DNA of 64,000 nt from Comamonadaceae bacterium (GTDB lineage: Bacteria > Pseudomonadota > Gammaproteobacteria > Burkholderiales > Burkholderiaceae_C): positions 86,174 to 150,173 of the forward strand of contig JAIXUC010000002.1 of the NCBI GenBank assembly GCA_027483665.1, given 5' to 3'. The notes beneath the pieces are model-generated. The model did no database searches and was not told the origin of the DNA. It saw only the letters and a program-made list of their open reading frames with translations. A program made the position numbers and the translations under genes. Positions 62,109 through 64,000 of this stretch are shown here, piece by piece (position 1 is the stretch's first letter; each line of letters starts with the position of its first letter).

Positions 62109-64000
62109 TTGACGATCGTTCTGGAGTTCTCGGACCAATTGACCGAACCCGACCCTCCCACGCGCTTGCCTGTATGCCTGCGTGCACAAGCGCAACTTTG
62201 CTCGGCCACTGCGGTGGCCGTGGCGGCGCTCGCTTGCGCACCGGGCGCGCACGGGCAAACCTGGGCGGTCAACGCCAATGGCGTCTGGGGTGTCGGTACC
62301 AACTGGACACCCGCTTCAGCACCCAACGCCATCGATGCCGCTGCCACGCTCGGCACCGTGATCACCGCCGCGCGGACCATCACGCTCGGCGCGCCCACCA
62401 CCATCGGGTCGCTGAACCTGTCCGGCGGCTTTGCATACACCGTCAGCGGCGCCAACGCGCTCACCTTTGACGTTTCCTCCGGGAACGCAGCGATCAATGT
62501 TTCGGGAAGCGCCGCCCACACGATCTTGAGCCCGATCGTCCTGAATGACACGCTCACGATCGACCAGGGCTCGATTGGAACGCTCAGGCTCGGAGGTGGG
62601 CTTTCTGGCACAGGCGGACTGATCAAGAACGGTGGTGGCGTGCTGCTGATCAACTCTGTAGCGGGCAGCTTCACAGGGGCGACGCAGATCAACAACGGCA
62701 CCTTGACCTACAACGTGTCGGGCGGGATTCCTGCTGCCTCTTTGGTCACGGTTGGCGATGGCATCGGTGCCGTGGGGAGTGCGCTGCTCAACGTGGACGC
62801 TGCGATAGGTACTGCGCAAGCCCTGAATGTGACGATCGCCTCCGACGGCTTGCTCTCTCAGGCCAATGGACGCATCGTGCGCCTGTCTGCCGTCAGCGGC
62901 AGCGGCGAGTTGCGCATGAACGGCCTCATTCCCCAGCTCTTCGGGATCACTGGGACTGGCGGCGACACGACGTTCAGCGGCCTCGTCACAGGCGGCGCTG
63001 CCAACGCGTCTGCCGACCCAAACGCCGGTGGGCGGCTGCTGAAATCCGGCGCGTCCACGCTCACGCTGTCTGGCGCCAACACATACGCCTCGCGCACTTT
63101 TGTGAGCGATGGCAGCGTGCGCGCAGCCAGCAACTCGGCCTTCGGCTTGGTGTCGGCCGGCATCAACAACGCCACGTTCGCGTACAGCACGGGGTCGATC
63201 GAGCTGTCGAACAACATCACGGTCGCAGAGCGGATGTTTCTGAACGGAACAGGCAACGGCGGGGCCGGGGCCTTGCGCAACTTCTCCGGCAACAACATCC
63301 TCAACGGCAACGTGACCATCGGCTGGGCGGGTGGCACGGTGACCGCCGCGAACGCCTCCATCGGGGTCGAGGCCGCAAGCCAGTTGACCCTGGATGGTGT
63401 CGTCGATGGCGGCAACGCCCTGACCAAGGTCGGCGGCGGGACCTTGATCCTCAACGGTGCCAACACCTGGGCTGGCGGCACCACCCTCCAGGCCGGTACG
63501 CTGCGACTGGGCCAAGCTGCGGCGTTGCCAACCGCGACCGCTTTGACCGTTAACGGCGGCACGCTCGACCTCAACGGCTTCAGCCGAACGGTGACCAACC
63601 TCGGCGGCACCGGCGGCGAAATCGCTCTCGGTGCGGGCACGCTGACCGTTGACCAGGCGACGACGGGCGACTTTGCCGGCACCATCTCTGGCACCGGTGC
63701 GCTGATCAAAAACGGTGTGGCGGCCCTGACGTTGACTGGGTCCAACAGCTACAGCGGCGGCACCACGGTGAACGCCGGTACCTTGCAGGGCAACAGTGCC
63801 AGCCTGCAAGGCAACATCACCAACAACGGCGCTGTGGCATTCGACCAAGCTACGGACGGCACCTACGCTGGCGCGATGTCGGGCACCGGCTCTTTGACCA
63901 AACTGGGTGCGGGCACGTTGACGCTGACCGGCAGCAACAGCTACAGCGGCGGCACCACGGTCACCGCTGGCAGCTTGCAGGGCAACACGACCAGCCTGCA
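62109..64000 (+). CDS. Large autotransporter with beta-strand (PATR) repeats, 3' end beyond window
   Basis: At least 630 aa, open to the window edge. The frame is open from 62055 (after a TAG) but contains no ATG before the signal peptide, so a TTG at 62109 or 62166 must serve, or the start is in error. The signal-like segment SATAVAVAALACAPGAHGQ precedes a Gly/Asn/Thr-rich passenger. Autotransporter-associated repeats of the form LTKxGxGTLxLxGxNxYxGGTTVxAGxL recur at ~63420, 63700 and 63890. The beta-barrel domain is not reached. It is probably secreted and surface exposed. Confidence 0.75.
   Translation, partial: MTIVLEFSDQLTEPDPPTRLPVCLRAQAQLCSATAVAVAALACAPGAHGQTWAVNANGVWGVGTNWTPASAPNAIDAAATLGTVITAARTITLGAPTTIGSLNLSGGFAYTVSGANALTFDVSSGNAAINVSGSAAHTILSPIVLNDTLTIDQGSIGTLRLGGGLSGTGGLIKNGGGVLLINSVAGSFTGATQINNGTLTYNVSGGIPAASLVTVGDGIGAVGSALLNVDAAIGTAQALNVTIASDGLLSQANGRIVRLSAVSGSGELRMNGLIPQLFGITGTGGDTTFSGLVTGGAANASADPNAGGRLLKSGASTLTLSGANTYASRTFVSDGSVRAASNSAFGLVSAGINNATFAYSTGSIELSNNITVAERMFLNGTGNGGAGALRNFSGNNILNGNVTIGWAGGTVTAANASIGVEAASQLTLDGVVDGGNALTKVGGGTLILNGANTWAGGTTLQAGTLRLGQAAALPTATALTVNGGTLDLNGFSRTVTNLGGTGGEIALGAGTLTVDQATTGDFAGTISGTGALIKNGVAALTLTGSNSYSGGTTVNAGTLQGNSASLQGNITNNGAVAFDQATDGTYAGAMSGTGSLTKLGAGTLTLTGSNSYSGGTTVTAGSLQGNTTSL
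63661..64000 (+). repeat. 192-bp direct repeats in the autotransporter passenger
   Basis: A 64-codon unit repeats with a 192-bp period (63746 aligns with 63938). The stretch CAGCTACAGCGGCGGCACCA is identical in both copies. The second copy runs off the window, so the number of units is unknown. Confidence 0.8.

Noticed and set aside
62316..63848. 510-codon open frame on the minus strand opposite the autotransporter
   Set aside because: It mirrors Gly/Asn/Thr-rich repeats of the plus-strand gene and its product is a low-complexity Ala/Gly/Arg protein with no family features.

Overview
The window looks like chromosome of a betaproteobacterium of the order Burkholderiales, most likely family Comamonadaceae. 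It has high GC, a PilS/PilR pair, a rubredoxin-pilGHIJ-pilL cluster, a yqgE-ruvX-pyrR-pyrB-pyrC'-plsC operon and a ccsA-like gene divergent from ffh. The species cannot be named from the sequence. Coding density is high, with many 1-17 nt gene overlaps and several GTG or TTG starts.

Layout. 1-3.7 kb (minus): pilR (cut by the window edge), pilS, a PP0621-type small protein and a CcsA-like cytochrome assembly protein. 3.8-7.4 kb: ffh, miaB, a secreted hypothetical, and tRNA-Met with its own -10 box and terminator. 7.4-12.6 kb (minus): enoyl-CoA hydratase, M61 peptidase with PDZ domain, DUF3429 protein, dsbC, UbiH-type monooxygenase. 12.6-22.8 kb: MOSC protein, ychF, a lower-GC two-gene insert (DUF429 and a membrane-anchored EEP protein), a VTT protein, dusB-fis-purH, then hemL and a ThiD-like kinase. 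22.9-33 kb: rubredoxin and the type IV pilus chemosensory operon pilG-pilH-pilI-pilJ-pilL, ending in a 2068-aa hybrid kinase. 33-39.2 kb: photolyase divergent from the pyrimidine operon. 39.2-42.3 kb: divergent ATPase and permease of a ferric-iron type importer. 42.3-49.5 kb: hypothetical, tRNA-Arg, VWA/GNAT/MoxR, diheme cytochrome c4, nudB, EEP protein, ClsB-type cardiolipin synthase. 49.5-60.6 kb: MBL-fold exonuclease, DNA ligase, folE, BLUF photosensor and a second DUF429 gene, then an MscS channel flanked by two ~447-bp copies of a large palindromic non-coding repeat, then DinB and the ligase-associated DEXH helicase. 60.6-64 kb: a toxin-antitoxin pair, two small hypotheticals and the start of a large autotransporter that runs off the window.

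How the genes work together. PilS/PilR and PilGHIJL are two layers of type IV pilus control: pilin transcription and twitching-motility signalling. The exonuclease, ligase and DEXH helicase form the known 'ligase-associated' DNA damage response set. Here that set is split by about 5.6 kb, and the usual fourth member (PdeM-type phosphoesterase) is not next to the helicase. PyrB and PyrC' probably form one carbamoyltransferase complex in which PyrC' is non-catalytic.

The least explained structure is the pair of mirrored repeats around mscS (54.5-55.1 and 56.9-57.4 kb). No CRISPR array, transposase gene or prophage was seen.
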